Positions 33,801 through 43,600 of a DNA stretch of 64,000 nt are shown one piece after another; position 1 is the stretch's first letter; every line of letters starts with the position of its first letter. The notes under the pieces are model-generated. The model saw only the letters and a list, made by a program, of their open reading frames with translations, ran no database searches and had not been told where the DNA came from. This stretch comes from Lineus longissimus. Taxonomy: Eukaryota > Nemertea > Pilidiophora > Heteronemertea > Lineidae. The stretch is from assembly GCF_910592395.1 (NCBI RefSeq), contig NC_088310.1, positions 7,199,501-7,263,500 on the forward strand, given 5' to 3'. The position numbers were made by a program, and so were the translations under genes.

Positions 33801-35326
33801 TAATAGGTGATCATTTCACGAAATATGTGAACTTGTACGCGATGAAGGACCAAACGGCTAAAACTGTTGCCGACATTATCTTTCGTCAGTATGTGTGCCA
33901 GCATGGGATGCCAGAATCCATCCATTCTGATCAAGGGCGACAGTACGAGGCGGACGTTGTTCAGGAGTTGTGCACCATGCTCGGAATTGAGAAGACCAGG
34001 ACGACTCCATACCATCCGGAAGGGAACGGTATGATTGAGAGGTTTAACGAGACTCTGAAGAACCAGATAGCCAAAGTAACAACGGAGCATGGCAAAGATT
34101 GGGATCTCCACTTGGGTCCCGTTCAGTTAGCGTACAACTCCAGTGTACATGAAACCACAGGGCTGACCCCGTTCTTTTTGAACCATGGAAGAGAACCACG
34201 CCTTCCAGCGGACGTGGTATACGGCTGTCCCTCACATGACTACTGGAAGTCCGCTGGGGCGTATTCGAGGAGTGTCCTCCAGGAGCTCCAAGACGCGTTC
34301 AATGAGGCTAGACAAACGGCGGTTGTCAGCCAGGACCGTCAGAAAAAGGTCTACGACAAATGGGCACGGCACCACCCATACCAGGTGGGTGATAAGGTGT
34401 GGCTCCACACCCCAGTCTCCAAGGATCGACACAGGAAGTTGGCCTTGCCCTGGATTGGGCCATACATAGTAGTCAAGCGGATGCAGGCGTCGAACGGGTT
34501 ACCTGGAGTAACATACCGGATCCAGAGTGAGGATCCGACGAAAAGACTGCGCATCGTCGTGCATCACAATCGTTTGAAACCGTGTGTGCCACCAAGGATT
34601 CCAAGACCGTTGGTGGACAAGGACCTCGCCGATCCACCGGAGGAACCTTTGCCCAAGACCGTTGCACCCCTGCCTCGCCGACACTATCTACCTTTGGGGC
34701 CTCTGGTCCCGAGAGGGGGAGGTGGCATTGTGATACCTGCTGCGCCTGTACCGCACCCACCAGCACTCCCACAGGCCCAGGTAGACCACGGTCATGTAGG
34801 AGCGGAACCTGTGGACGTCGAGGGTTTACCCGACGCTGCCCAGGCTCCCGACGAGCAAGAACTTGCTGGTGCCCAAGAACCTGACGCTGACATGGGGTTA
34901 CCTGCAGCTCAGCCTCTTGAGGCACCCATAGAAGAAACTGAAACAAACGAAATGGAACTAGGAGTTCCCGATAATGCTCTGCTTCCCCGGGAGATACCAG
35001 CTGATGCTGCCGGAGAAGATGACATTGTCGAGGACGAACTGAGCGATGATGAGATATTAGCATTGCTTGACGCTGACCGACAAGAGGAGGACAATGATCC
35101 TGAACCGGCAGCGGAGTTTTTTGATGCCCATGATCGACTCCCTCGTGATTTCGAGGATGATGCCGATTTGCAGCGTGACCAGCCGGAGGCTGATCTAATT
35201 CTGCCAGGTGAAAGGGAGGATGCAGCGCCGGAACCGACAGTCACTAGAGGCGGACGTTCAACGAAGAAGCCGACTTACCTCCAGGATTACGTGAGGAATG
35301 TGAATTTACGTTGGACTTATTCATAG
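30830..35326 (+). CDS. pol: Pol polyprotein (PR-RT-RH-IN) of the LTR retrotransposon
   Basis: The frame is open to TAG at 35324-35326. The 1,472 codons from 30908 are counted here; expression probably uses the frameshift at 30830. Domains in order: aspartic protease (DTGAD, residues 13-17), reverse transcriptase (YLDD at 448-451, LPFGLCNAP upstream), RNase H (TDAS near 595, TDHKPLL near 660), integrase HHCC finger (CRTCPQC), catalytic triad D949, D1008, E1044 with the classic 35-residue D-E gap, and a GPY/F module (WIGPYIVVKR near 1185). After the integrase there is an unusual tail of about 230 residues, first proline-rich then very acidic. No chromodomain or envelope was seen. No stop or frameshift interrupts any domain. 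Confidence 0.96.
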   Translation, partial: LICAADEGRSAARHTKKTQQIIPRVLVSVGDRQVPVLFDTGADISLMRDDVWSLYPPDERGPLVPRSTAICSVSGDMLPVQGLSKVPVTLGALRLQHSFRVVRGIDSPIILGWDFMLEYAVTVNPQKKEVTIQGVPFPLLEAARLPNVITARALKSTTIPGRTEVIIPAYLPYGPGFPNLSYEGILEPNNPPGLVVSRIAATVENSLIPVRIMNPEFEPLEIAKGICLGDFHCLAGDQANMVRRTYELMEEFQLEEREERAEAVDSEGVPSVDLSGCKLKKGQMPRLKTLLKKYNNVFSKTPNDRGLTDLVEHRIDTGDARPIKQAARRQPFNVRDEMEEQVGDMLKDGVVEPCSGPWSSPVVLVRKKTGAFRFCVDYRKLNAVTRKDAHPLPRIDDSLASMSGAAYFSNLDLTSGYWQVPVNKDHRDKTAFSVGNNLYRFTRLPFGLCNAPPLFQRMMELAFAGMSWRVMLTYLDDLAIFTKTFDEHLEVLEEVFKRLQKAGLKLQPSKCHLCRDQIIFLGHHVSQKGIKPDPNNIQKVKDWPVPETVKQVQSFVGLASYYRRFVEGFAKIAKPLIQLTEKNTPFVWEAACRESFETLKQRLISPPILGFPRWGEPFILHTDASDFAVGCVLSQIQDGEERAISYHSKALGATERNWCTYDKELWAIVWGLRQTHIYLYGSQFTIETDHKPLLQRTKLRWDADVTQKRTRWMNELSTWGDVEIKYRPGLKNGNADGMSRRHPVQTNEKLGDVIKALFASPPKDDSLGDLFPKEPRSPVTDIDKVAKVTKSGVPACPPLTTGEGVRVTSLTQSADPTRPVESIQTQQELDPTISQVYRWVSTTDKPDWDAVKDEGRDLRTYWRTFEDLVIKDAVLLKKWTPPKKKRVILQQIVPPGLRAQILEEVHAGVTSAHFGRRKTLAKMKDRFFWPGLVTDVEEFCRTCPQCVARAKPNPKLKAPLQSISATTPMQLVATDITELPVTPRGSRYCLVIGDHFTKYVNLYAMKDQTAKTVADIIFRQYVCQHGMPESIHSDQGRQYEADVVQELCTMLGIEKTRTTPYHPEGNGMIERFNETLKNQIAKVTTEHGKDWDLHLGPVQLAYNSSVHETTGLTPFFLNHGREPRLPADVVYGCPSHDYWKSAGAYSRSVLQELQDAFNEARQTAVVSQDRQKKVYDKWARHHPYQVGDKVWLHTPVSKDRHRKLALPWIGPYIVVKRMQASNGLPGVTYRIQSEDPTKRLRIVVHHNRLKPCVPPRIPRPLVDKDLADPPEEPLPKTVAPLPRRHYLPLGPLVPRGGGGIVIPAAPVPHPPALPQAQVDHGHVGAEPVDVEGLPDAAQAPDEQELAGAQEPDADMGLPAAQPLEAPIEETETNEMELGVPDNALLPREIPADAAGEDDIVEDELSDDEILALLDADRQEEDNDPEPAAEFFDAHDRLPRDFEDDADLQRDQPEADLILPGEREDAAPEPTVTRGGRSTKKPTYLQDYVRNVNLRWTYS

Positions 35327-36025
35327 GAAGTGCCAGCTGGATGTATACGAACATCTTTTACTTTTTAGTGATTCTGCCTGGAATTAAGTGATTTATACTT
35401 AGCGTTTTAAGAGACTACTTTTGCGCCGCATGTTATGACCTATACTTTGGACGTACTAGTATACGGTCTAATGTCTCTCGTGTTCAGAAAATGACCCATA
35501 ATGTTACCCATAATGTATCCGAATTCAATGGAAGCGAATTACCCTTCAGAGACTTATAGGACTGATGTGTTTTGCATATCCAAACGTATTTGACTCCAGT
35601 AAAATGTGTGGCTATGACTCCCCAGAGACGAATGGACTGAATGGTCGAGCACACGAATTTCCGTAGTTTAGTTACATAGTTAAAGTTTTTTGATTTTATA
35701 AAATTCTGGATTAACAGGCGCTACGGGCTTACTTAGCTCGAGCTAGTACTTCGTTATCTCAGGTAACATAGGTTAAATTGTCAACTCCTCCACCTGCTCG
35801 GAATTTTGGGAGCTGCCTGCGCCTATTTTTTAGTGTTAACTATGGTACGGTACCTTAGGTTTCACTGGTATAACCCACCGCCTAGTCTCATAAGCCGGAG
35901 GCTTGACTTAGCGGATGATTGGCTCTCCGTGCTTGGCCAGCACGTGGATTTGAGCCTAAGCCCTCCTGCAGATCTGCGGAGAGTAATATGTATTGTAATA
36001 TTGTCGATGTGGGGCACATCTCCTC
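35327..36025 (+). other. Non-coding stretch of the retrotransposon between pol and the 3' LTR
   Basis: About 700 bp lie between the pol stop and the polypurine tract. The only sizeable ORF (35806-36201) runs into the LTR and has no envelope-like signal peptide, fusion peptide or anchor. It probably serves as untranslated RNA. Confidence 0.6.
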
Positions 36026-36035
36026 AAAGGAGGGA
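36026..36035 (+). promoter_or_regulatory. Polypurine tract
   Basis: AAAGGAGGGA lies four bases before the 3' LTR (36040). This is the expected place and composition for the primer of plus-strand DNA synthesis. Confidence 0.8.
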
Positions 36036-36039
36036 CGTA

Positions 36040-36244
36040 TGTGACGGCGACATAATATGGGCGGGCGGGCGCCCCATAGATTGGAGCAAGGTTCGCGGAG
36101 TGATACACTGCTTCTGGATGCTGGCGCGAAACTGTCTACAGTACCTGTTAGGTTTGTGTGTAAATAAAGCCCGTTGTCCGATTCGAGACTTCCCCTTATG
36201 AATACCCACAGCAGGAGAGCGTGGCGGAATATGCCAATTTCACA
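36040..36244 (+). repeat. 3' LTR
   Basis: It is 205 bp from TGTGACGG to TTTCACA and reads the same as the 5' LTR by eye. The target duplication TAGAT follows. Confidence 0.95.
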
Positions 36245-36249
36245 TAGAT

Positions 36250-36720
36250 CTTTGTCTGAGACATCATGTTTATAGCAAAAACTGTTTTAAGATGGATATG
36301 TCTAGACGATGGTCCTTGGGGCTCTACATATCCTTTTTAGATACACCCTGTGTATAGCAAGATAGATTGTAACAGCATGTCCAATCGGTGCCAGAGAGAT
36401 AGGGTGTGACGATGCCGGGTGACGATGTCGTCATGTCAGGCCCTTTCTGAGATATCTTGTGTAGCATGGACGGTTGCGACAGTATGTTCCACCACTGTTG
36501 TGACAATTATTGATTGTTCCGATGTTGCCATGTCAGCCCCTTGCTTAGGCTTCATAGATCCTTTCTGAGACATCCTGGATGTAGCAAGGCAGATTGAACA
36601 GGTGCGATAGTGATGTACGTAGGTTGTGACGATGTCTTCATGCCTGGCCCTTTAGCTAGGCTCCACGAATATGTTTTGGATACATCCTGGTCAGGTCAAT
36701 TGCAGTAGAGGCTCGAATAA
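36250..36720. repeat. Degenerate satellite-like tandem repeat, right part
   Basis: It continues the array interrupted by the LTR element, with recurring 'tgtgacgatgtc', 'catgtcaggccc' and 'ctgagacatcctg'. Confidence 0.6.
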
Positions 36721-36819
36721 GGAACTGGGAGTTAGGCTAAGTATTTCCCAGTTCCCAAGTCAATTTTTTTTCTAATATCAACCCTCCAAAGTCCGATAAC
36801 TCCTTCGATTGGTTTTAAC

Positions 36820-37330
36820 CCCTTGTTACTCTCGCTCCCGATTCAAATGCTAGCTGCCTAACCTAGAGACACATTCTTCTACATTGCTAGCACGTATGAG
36901 TCATTGTCACACCCAATCCTAGCCATGAGGCACAACCGTCTCCACCACTAGCACATAGGAGACACTGTCACATCCAATCCTAGCATGCCATGAGACACAT
37001 CATCTACATTGCTAGCATGTAGGAGACATTGTCCCTTCAAGCCATGAGACACAATCATCTACATTGCTAACATGTAACGGGTGATATGAATAAAGACGGG
37101 CAAATGCTTTTTTCTAAACTCCGCGTACATTTACACTAGGCCTTTCTGTACAAAATTGAAGTAAAAGCATTTGCTAGTCTTTATTCATATCCCTTGATGT
37201 CTAGCCTTGAGACACAATCATCTATATTGCTAGCACGTGGGAGACACTGTCACATCCAGTCCTAGCATTGAGACACAATCATCGACATTGCTAGCATGTA
37301 GGAGACATTGTCACATCCAGTCAGCATCGG
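36820..37330. repeat. Second degenerate tandem repeat (about 70-bp unit)
   Basis: Units built from 'gagacacaatcatctacatt', 'gctagcatgtaggagacatt' and 'gtcacatccaatcctagc' repeat about six times. The array is interrupted by the foldback element at 37079-37193. Confidence 0.7.
37079..37193. mobile_element. Foldback MITE inside the tandem repeat
   Basis: The left end is GGGTGATATGAATAAAGACG, continuing with gcaaatgctttt. The right end, as reverse complement, reads GGGATATGAATAAAGACTAG, then caaatgctttt. The arms are about 30 bp and the element is about 115 bp with no coding capacity. Confidence 0.75.
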
Positions 37331-37558
37331 GAGTTGATTCAGCAGCTGGCATTCATTTGAATCAGGTTTGTCAAAACAGATTCCTGGATCCCTGTTGAAG
37401 TTCAAGCTCGGGATAGCTACAATGTCAACATCAATCTGATTGACAGAAAAGACCCTCTGTGACGATACAATGCTTACAAAATCTGTTTTGGTGAATTCAT
37501 TGATGATTTGTTGCAGTGCACTCCCTGCCTCCGTAAGCAATTCTCTGTTAACCAACAT
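37322..37558 (-). other. Unrecognised ORF with protein-like composition
   Basis: About 80 open codons on the minus strand include ALQQIINEFTKTDFVSIVSS and NRDPGICFDKPDSNE. The first segment is faintly like a von Willebrand A-type helix and strand. There is an AG acceptor-like site near its start but no good donor at the end, and no neighbouring exons. It may be an exon relic. Confidence 0.2.
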
Positions 37559-37753
37559 GTCAACAAAGATAGAAGAAGACTACGTTGATATCTTGTCATC
37601 AATTTATTAATTACTTTCCTTTATAAATGTGTTTGGCTATCTTTTCTAGAAAACATGAACCGATACAAAGGCATTCTTCTGATGCTGACCATCTCCAAAA
37701 AAGCTATAATACAAAATCGACAATGTGGTAACATCAGCAAAATGTCCCATTAT

Positions 37754-37950
37754 TCAACACAGAGATATCATCATCATTATCATCATCATTATCATCATGG
37801 TTTTGAGGCCGAGGACAGGGCCTTTGCCACAGAATGATCTCCAACCCTCCAGAACCCAGTAGACTCCTATGCAGTCCATTTCGTCCTCCTGTTTGTTTTT
37901 CCTTACGGGCGGCAGGACAAGGCCGGTTCACTGCGTCCAGAGTGCATAAC
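37754..37950 (-). repeat. LINE-like 3' fragment with ATGATGATA tail
   Basis: On the minus strand GAAATGGACTGCATAGGAGTC is followed by a GATGATAAT-rich tail ending near 37754. A related segment (GAAATGCACTGCATAGGAGTC) occurs near 16800-16825. Shared sequence plus a short-repeat tail suggests 3' ends of a non-LTR retrotransposon family. Confidence 0.4.
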
Positions 37951-38059
37951 CCAGCAACGCGACCTTGTTTATTGGATTTTGTAAAATGGGACAACAGGGT
38001 GGAGCTACTTTTAGGAAGTTTAACTGGTAGTCTTAAGGTGACTATGCACAATTAGGGGC

Positions 38060-40149
38060 CTGTGGCGTGTTCGATTCAGCAATCATTACGTTTCTCATTC
38101 AAGTTTTGACATACTTTGAGACAGGAGAGGCCACTATCGGCAACTTTGTTTAACTGAATCTGGCCGACCTGGCTCCTGCCAATATTCTCCTCATCTCACA
38201 GTACACTGGCTTGGATGATAAACATTTGTATCACAAAGTCAAGTCAGACCTAGTGCCCAAATTGTGCATAAAGGTCACTAGCTCATGCTCAAAGTCTCTC
38301 TTTAAATTGTTCAAACCCTGCTAATCTCAAATAAAAGGACTTTTTAGTAGACCTTAGTTCTCTAGGTACTGACAGAAACACTGTGATGCCGCCTTCCTAG
38401 GTTTCTTCCTTCTAAAACAACAAGCACTAACCTACTACTTTAATCAGATCGCAATCTCACAAAGACTGAGGACGTAACAAAACTCAACATAGGACCAAAT
38501 CTTGTTTGCAGAAATGCAATGAGCTATTTACATGAAAAAGGATGTTCTTTACCCAGAACACTTCAACAATACCAGTACTACACAAAATATCATACTCATA
38601 TTCATACCAAATTTTCTATCTAACAGCCAATTTTGTAAAATGCACTTCAGTTAGTTTTGATCTACACAATTTAGATTATGCAAATAAAAGAATTACTACA
38701 AATTACATGTACAAACATCATATATTAGACTTTTCATAAATTAACTTCCCCAGTTTTAGAACAAAATCATCAACAGAGGGTTCATGACGAAGCATTGGTC
38801 ATGGACAGAGATGCTTCAGCGCTGACCTGCAGACAATATTATAAGTTGTAGAAGTTTGTGCGCTTCACGGATTTCCTCACGTATAACCTCTTCTTAAGAG
38901 GCTTTGCTCAAACCGTCAGAGACAACCTTCAAAGTGACATTGATTCTGGAGCAAGTGAGGGGAACACCCATATTTCTGCATATCGGGACTGAATTTGTCA
39001 ACTTGAATTATGTCTTTGAAGAAATATCCTTATAACAATAACAGGTACAACTAGGTGTAACACGGAAGGTTTCCAAGGCTTCATCATAAACCAATCAACT
39101 TCATGAAACTGAGAAGAAACGAAAGCTTTTTTGAAACTGGTGATTGTGAAAATTGTTAACATTAGTGAACATGGTGGTTATTCTCATCATTGTCAGCACC
39201 ATACTTTACAAGAACTATCTATCGGTGATAGACCTGGTATGAACATCTTATCTGGTTAAATAGAAAATAAGTACACGTGGGTCAAGATACCTCTCAACTG
39301 ACTGCCAGTTATGGAATTGGTGAGGTTAAAAAGAGACTGAAAGATTTTTGTGGGGATATAGCAAGTACAACCTAGTGCAGGTGAGGTGAAAGAAGTCCAG
39401 TTCAGGCCAAGCTGTCATGCTCAAACACCAGGGACAGTTGCATGCTCCTCCCCTTGCGCACATCTCTGAGCATGGTAATTGCAGAGCAAATTGCCTTGAA
39501 GCTCAGGATTCTAGCGATAGGGGGAAAAAATCGTTTTCATAACCAGAAAACAAGAACAAAGAATCTGATAAAGCAAAAAAAAGATGACAAGACTGAAATA
39601 TAAAATAACGAAAGAGTTGTAAAGAGACACTTTCCTTTACCATAATAAGCAAATTACAGACGATTCATATAATTCATTTGCATCCCCACACATTCCCCAC
39701 CTCTGTTCTTGTTCAATCACAACTGAACATATATAATAGCACACCTCCCAGCAAAACTTTAACCCTTGCACCAGAAGGAGCAGTACAGAACTGCTGATGA
39801 ACAGGAGTATCAGTAGTTTACTAGCGACAGTATTCATATCCTTATAACTACAGATTTGCTTTGACAGTGCATTCTACCTGATCAGACCTTCTATTGATAA
39901 ACCCTTGCGCTTACATTATAAAGCAGTGTCCATTTTATACGGAACATGGGGAAAACCAGTTTAATCTATTTAACTATCTTAGAATCAAGAATGTACGGGG
40001 TGATAGACCAGTTGAATACTATACCGTCGCTAATAAAGTGCTGACTACATACATGTAGGCGATATGAGGAGTAGATATGTGACTGTACAAATGAACAGAT
40101 TACCGCAAGATGTGCAGTTGACTGAAATATGCCAGGAGTTGTGTCCACA
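38060..40149. other. Intergenic stretch without a recognisable gene
   Basis: This is AT-rich sequence with no exon, known repeat end or long ORF recognised on either strand. Confidence 0.5.
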
Positions 40150-40150
40150 G

Positions 40151-40156
40151 TTTATT
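40151..40156 (-). terminator. Candidate TADA2B polyadenylation signal
   Basis: AATAAA occurs on the minus strand about 500 bp past the TADA2B stop. Other signals could be used. Confidence 0.3.
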
Positions 40157-40652
40157 CAGCATGGATGTGGACCAATGGCATTCAAGATTGTACATGAAAG
40201 TAAACAAGCTAAGACACAACAAAATGATGCATTATCTCATCACTATGTTATGCTAGGACACTTTCACTTATCACTTCCCCTCGGATATCAATAATAAGAA
40301 TAATATGATGCATCACCGATCCATTTTGCAGGATATCTGATGAGCAGATGCAATGCGGTGTCAAAAAGACTCGAGTTGTTTTGATTAACAGTTTAGAGTA
40401 TCATCCATGCAGTGTCGCTCCATAAACATGCGCCAGCTCATCAGACAACACTGCTTTTGATCATATCGATGGGCAACATAGTGTCCGTCAGCTGTTACCT
40501 TCTAACCGATTAGCATAAACACTTCCTCAACAAAAGTAACCCAAGAATCTACAAAGCAAGACAAGTACAGCAAAGAACACACACTGGAATGTGACTTGTA
40601 TAGCCAAATGGTCCAGATCCGGAATAAAATACACCAAGACAAGAAAACCATG

Positions 40653-43600
40653 CTATGTAACTCCAATCCAGCCATTGTCTGATAAAAAGTTAATGATTTT
40701 CTGTCTGTGACTTTTATCGAGACCGCTAGGATAGCGGACCTTGATAGGCACACCCTGGCGTCTCTGGAGATAGTCCTGCAATAGAGAGTTAAAGAAATCA
40801 GATGAATCCAGAGTAAGGGTTTCAACTATGAACACCACCACAGTATGATGAGTATCTTCTTCAAGAGGTCATAAATTACTCTTCTATTCAGTCCTGATAC
40901 CAAAGTCAACAAAACTTTATCGTCTTTTTCCTCGTCTTACCTTAATAATGCATGTCTTGATAGTGATGTAATGAGCAGGTTTCAGGCCAATGGAGTTACA
41001 TAGCTGGAAATAAATGAAGCTGTAGTGAAAGAACGAAACAACAACAAGGAAACCAAGCCCACATTTAAAGGGAACTGGGACCGCCGAGCGATTTATTCAA
41101 CTTTTCGACTTTCACCGCCCGAGAAAGTCAAACTTCCAACTTCCTATTCGAGTTCAGATTTGTAGCTCCGCCCCCAGTGCCCGAGCATGCGCAGTTCAAT
41201 TTGTTATTATTGAGAATCATGTGAGAATCACGTGAGTCATGCGATCTTTCATTCATGAGTTTTCGTAGTAAATTCCATAGTAGTGACGTCACTCAATGAT
41301 TGACAGCTAGGCGCCATGTTTCATTCATGCCTCGTTCTGATCACCCGATACGCAGGAAATGAAAACGAGGTCATACAAACTGGCTTGGCGGTTTCAGTTC
41401 CCTTTAACGAGCGCTAAAACACAAAACTCGCATTCACACGTAGAGTTTGAATAACATGGGATATGAAAATAGAAATTCTAAAAGCTTATAAGATACATGA
41501 TTCAAGAATATATTAGCTCGGACAATGTAACAAAATTTTGTTTGTAGACACTGATTATGGAATAGAGATTCGGTTCATGGACTCTGATAATATGATAGAC
41601 TATCACTTTATAGACACAAACAGTTGATAGACTTAGTATAGACTCTGACAATGTGACTGACTATTTCATAGCCTCTGAAAATGTGACAGACTTTAGCTTA
41701 TAGACACTGAACATGGGATAGACTTAAGTGCGTAGACACTGACAATGTGATAGACTTTTTATTTTTTATAGACTCTCACAATAGTTAAAGACTACTCAAC
41801 TATATTTACAATGTGGACTAGAGTAAGAATATGAGCAACAGAGGTAACCATTATGAATGAAAACTTATCTGTCTCCAGACATATTATAATACAAGACATA
41901 TTCCTAAACACGTAAACAAAATTATGAATATTATACACACTGTGCAAAACATTATGACGAATGATATTATGAGGTTCTTACTGAAAATATACCAGTAATA
42001 ACGACCTTTCAAAGAAGTTTTATCAACAGAATGAAAAAATCCAAACCTAACTTTTTATATTTGTACAATGTTACATTCAATAAAATGATTAATGAAAATC
42101 TTTTTAAATTCTAGATCAACACAGATTAGTTACGACTCTGTGTTGCCAATTTACGCCTAAAAAGCAAGCAAATGTCAAACCAGCGAGCAGAGAGCTTCTT
42201 TAGGTTCTAGATTACATTTTTACCGGGAATTCATCCTTCTGAGGTAGTGCTTGTGTATTACGCAATGTTGATTAGTGTGAGAATGTATCAACTGTTCAAC
42301 ACCACATTATTTATTCTATGAGAATCACCGGTCTCAATTTCTAGCAATGCCAAGTTTTACTTTTGATGAATTGTGACTCTACGAAACATTTAGCCACGTG
42401 AAACATTCTAGCAATGCCAAATTTTACTATTGATGGATTGTGACTCGATGAAACATTTAGCCACGTGAAACATTCTAGCAATGCCAATTTTTTCTTTGAT
42501 GGATTTTGACTTCATGAAATATTTAGCCACGTGAAACATCCTAACAATGCCAAGTTTTACAACACAGTTTTATCTAACAACTTGCGCGTCTCAGTTGTGG
42601 ATACGCAAATCAAGTAAATTATTGACCTTGTGTTACTTGAGATCAAATACTACTAAAGGGCCAAATGACATTCAAACAGAGGTTGTTATCTACATTTATG
42701 CTGTCTATAAGATATTAAAACTAAACAATTAAACATTGAAAACACTCACAAAATGAAGAAAGTGCAAATAAGTCCATACCAACTTGACTGATGTAAGAAA
42801 TACACTTGTACATTTGTATCTTTAATCCATACTTAATCTCTACATACCCTTCAATACCTTGTACTTTAACTTACAGTGCAGTACCTTCGCAGGACGGCGT
42901 ATGAACAACTAACCTTCCTTTCTGTGTCTGTGAGCAGTGAATACGATGGCAATGTGGTTGGGTCTCGCAGGACCATCTTGTCACCGTCTTGACCGTCGCT
43001 TTCTTTTCGTCCAGAAGTGTCGTGTTTTTCTTCGCTTGCTTTTTTGGAAACCATTGACGTGCGTTTTAATGCCAAGTTGCCCTGCGGAAAGAAAGATCAC
43101 GATTAGATTTCCAGGTAATGAAACTATGATAATGTATCAGATCAATGAGGGATTTATCGTCTAAGTACATTTTGTCGCCTTCTAAATTCTACATTTGTTC
43201 TAGCTTAGGCCGACTACTTTCAATTGGCATAGTTCCTGTCCAGCTCCTCTTAGTCAATTTGTTCAAGAAGGGGGTTCTTTGCAACCCAAACACTGACTGA
43301 CTGACAATACCCATGTGTCTTTCAACTCTTGACCACAAACTTGCAGCTCACATGATAAACTAGTCCTATTAAGCGAGATAGCAGGAAGGCTCGAAATACC
43401 AGTGAAGTAAGCAGATGCAGGAATTCACAGAAAAGGCAGCAGAAGATGCAGGAGAGCAAAAGAAAGCCTGGTAGTGATAGATAACTCACGGCCCACCTGG
43501 AGGAGAATAACGTTTCCAGTCTCATGAAGAACAAAATTCTGTCTTACTCAAGAGCAATCACATCCTAAAGCTTCCCTAAGTTCCTACACCCAGGCCTCTC

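Larger units (their letters stand above)
29267..36244 (+). mobile_element. Intact Ty3/gypsy LTR retrotransposon (6,978 bp)
   Basis: All parts of a complete element are present in order: 5' LTR 29267-29471, primer-binding site 29473-29490, gag, a -1 frameshift signal, pol in the order protease, reverse transcriptase, RNase H, integrase, a polypurine tract just before the 3' LTR, and 3' LTR 36040-36244. The integrase-last order and GPY/F module place it in Ty3/gypsy (Metaviridae). The flanks carry a 5-bp target duplication TAGAT (29262-29266 and 36245-36249). The two 205-bp LTRs look identical by eye and neither long ORF is interrupted, so insertion was recent. No envelope ORF is present. It interrupts a degenerate tandem repeat. 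Confidence 0.97.

Noticed and set aside
31372-35244. Several antisense ORFs of 60-196 codons across pol
   Set aside because: Shadows of the long pol frame on the other strand; no domains and no start context.
35806-36201. ORF of 131 codons near the 3' end of the LTR element, considered as an envelope gene
   Set aside because: It runs into the LTR and lacks a signal peptide, cysteine pattern and anchor; also partly repeated in the 5' LTR.
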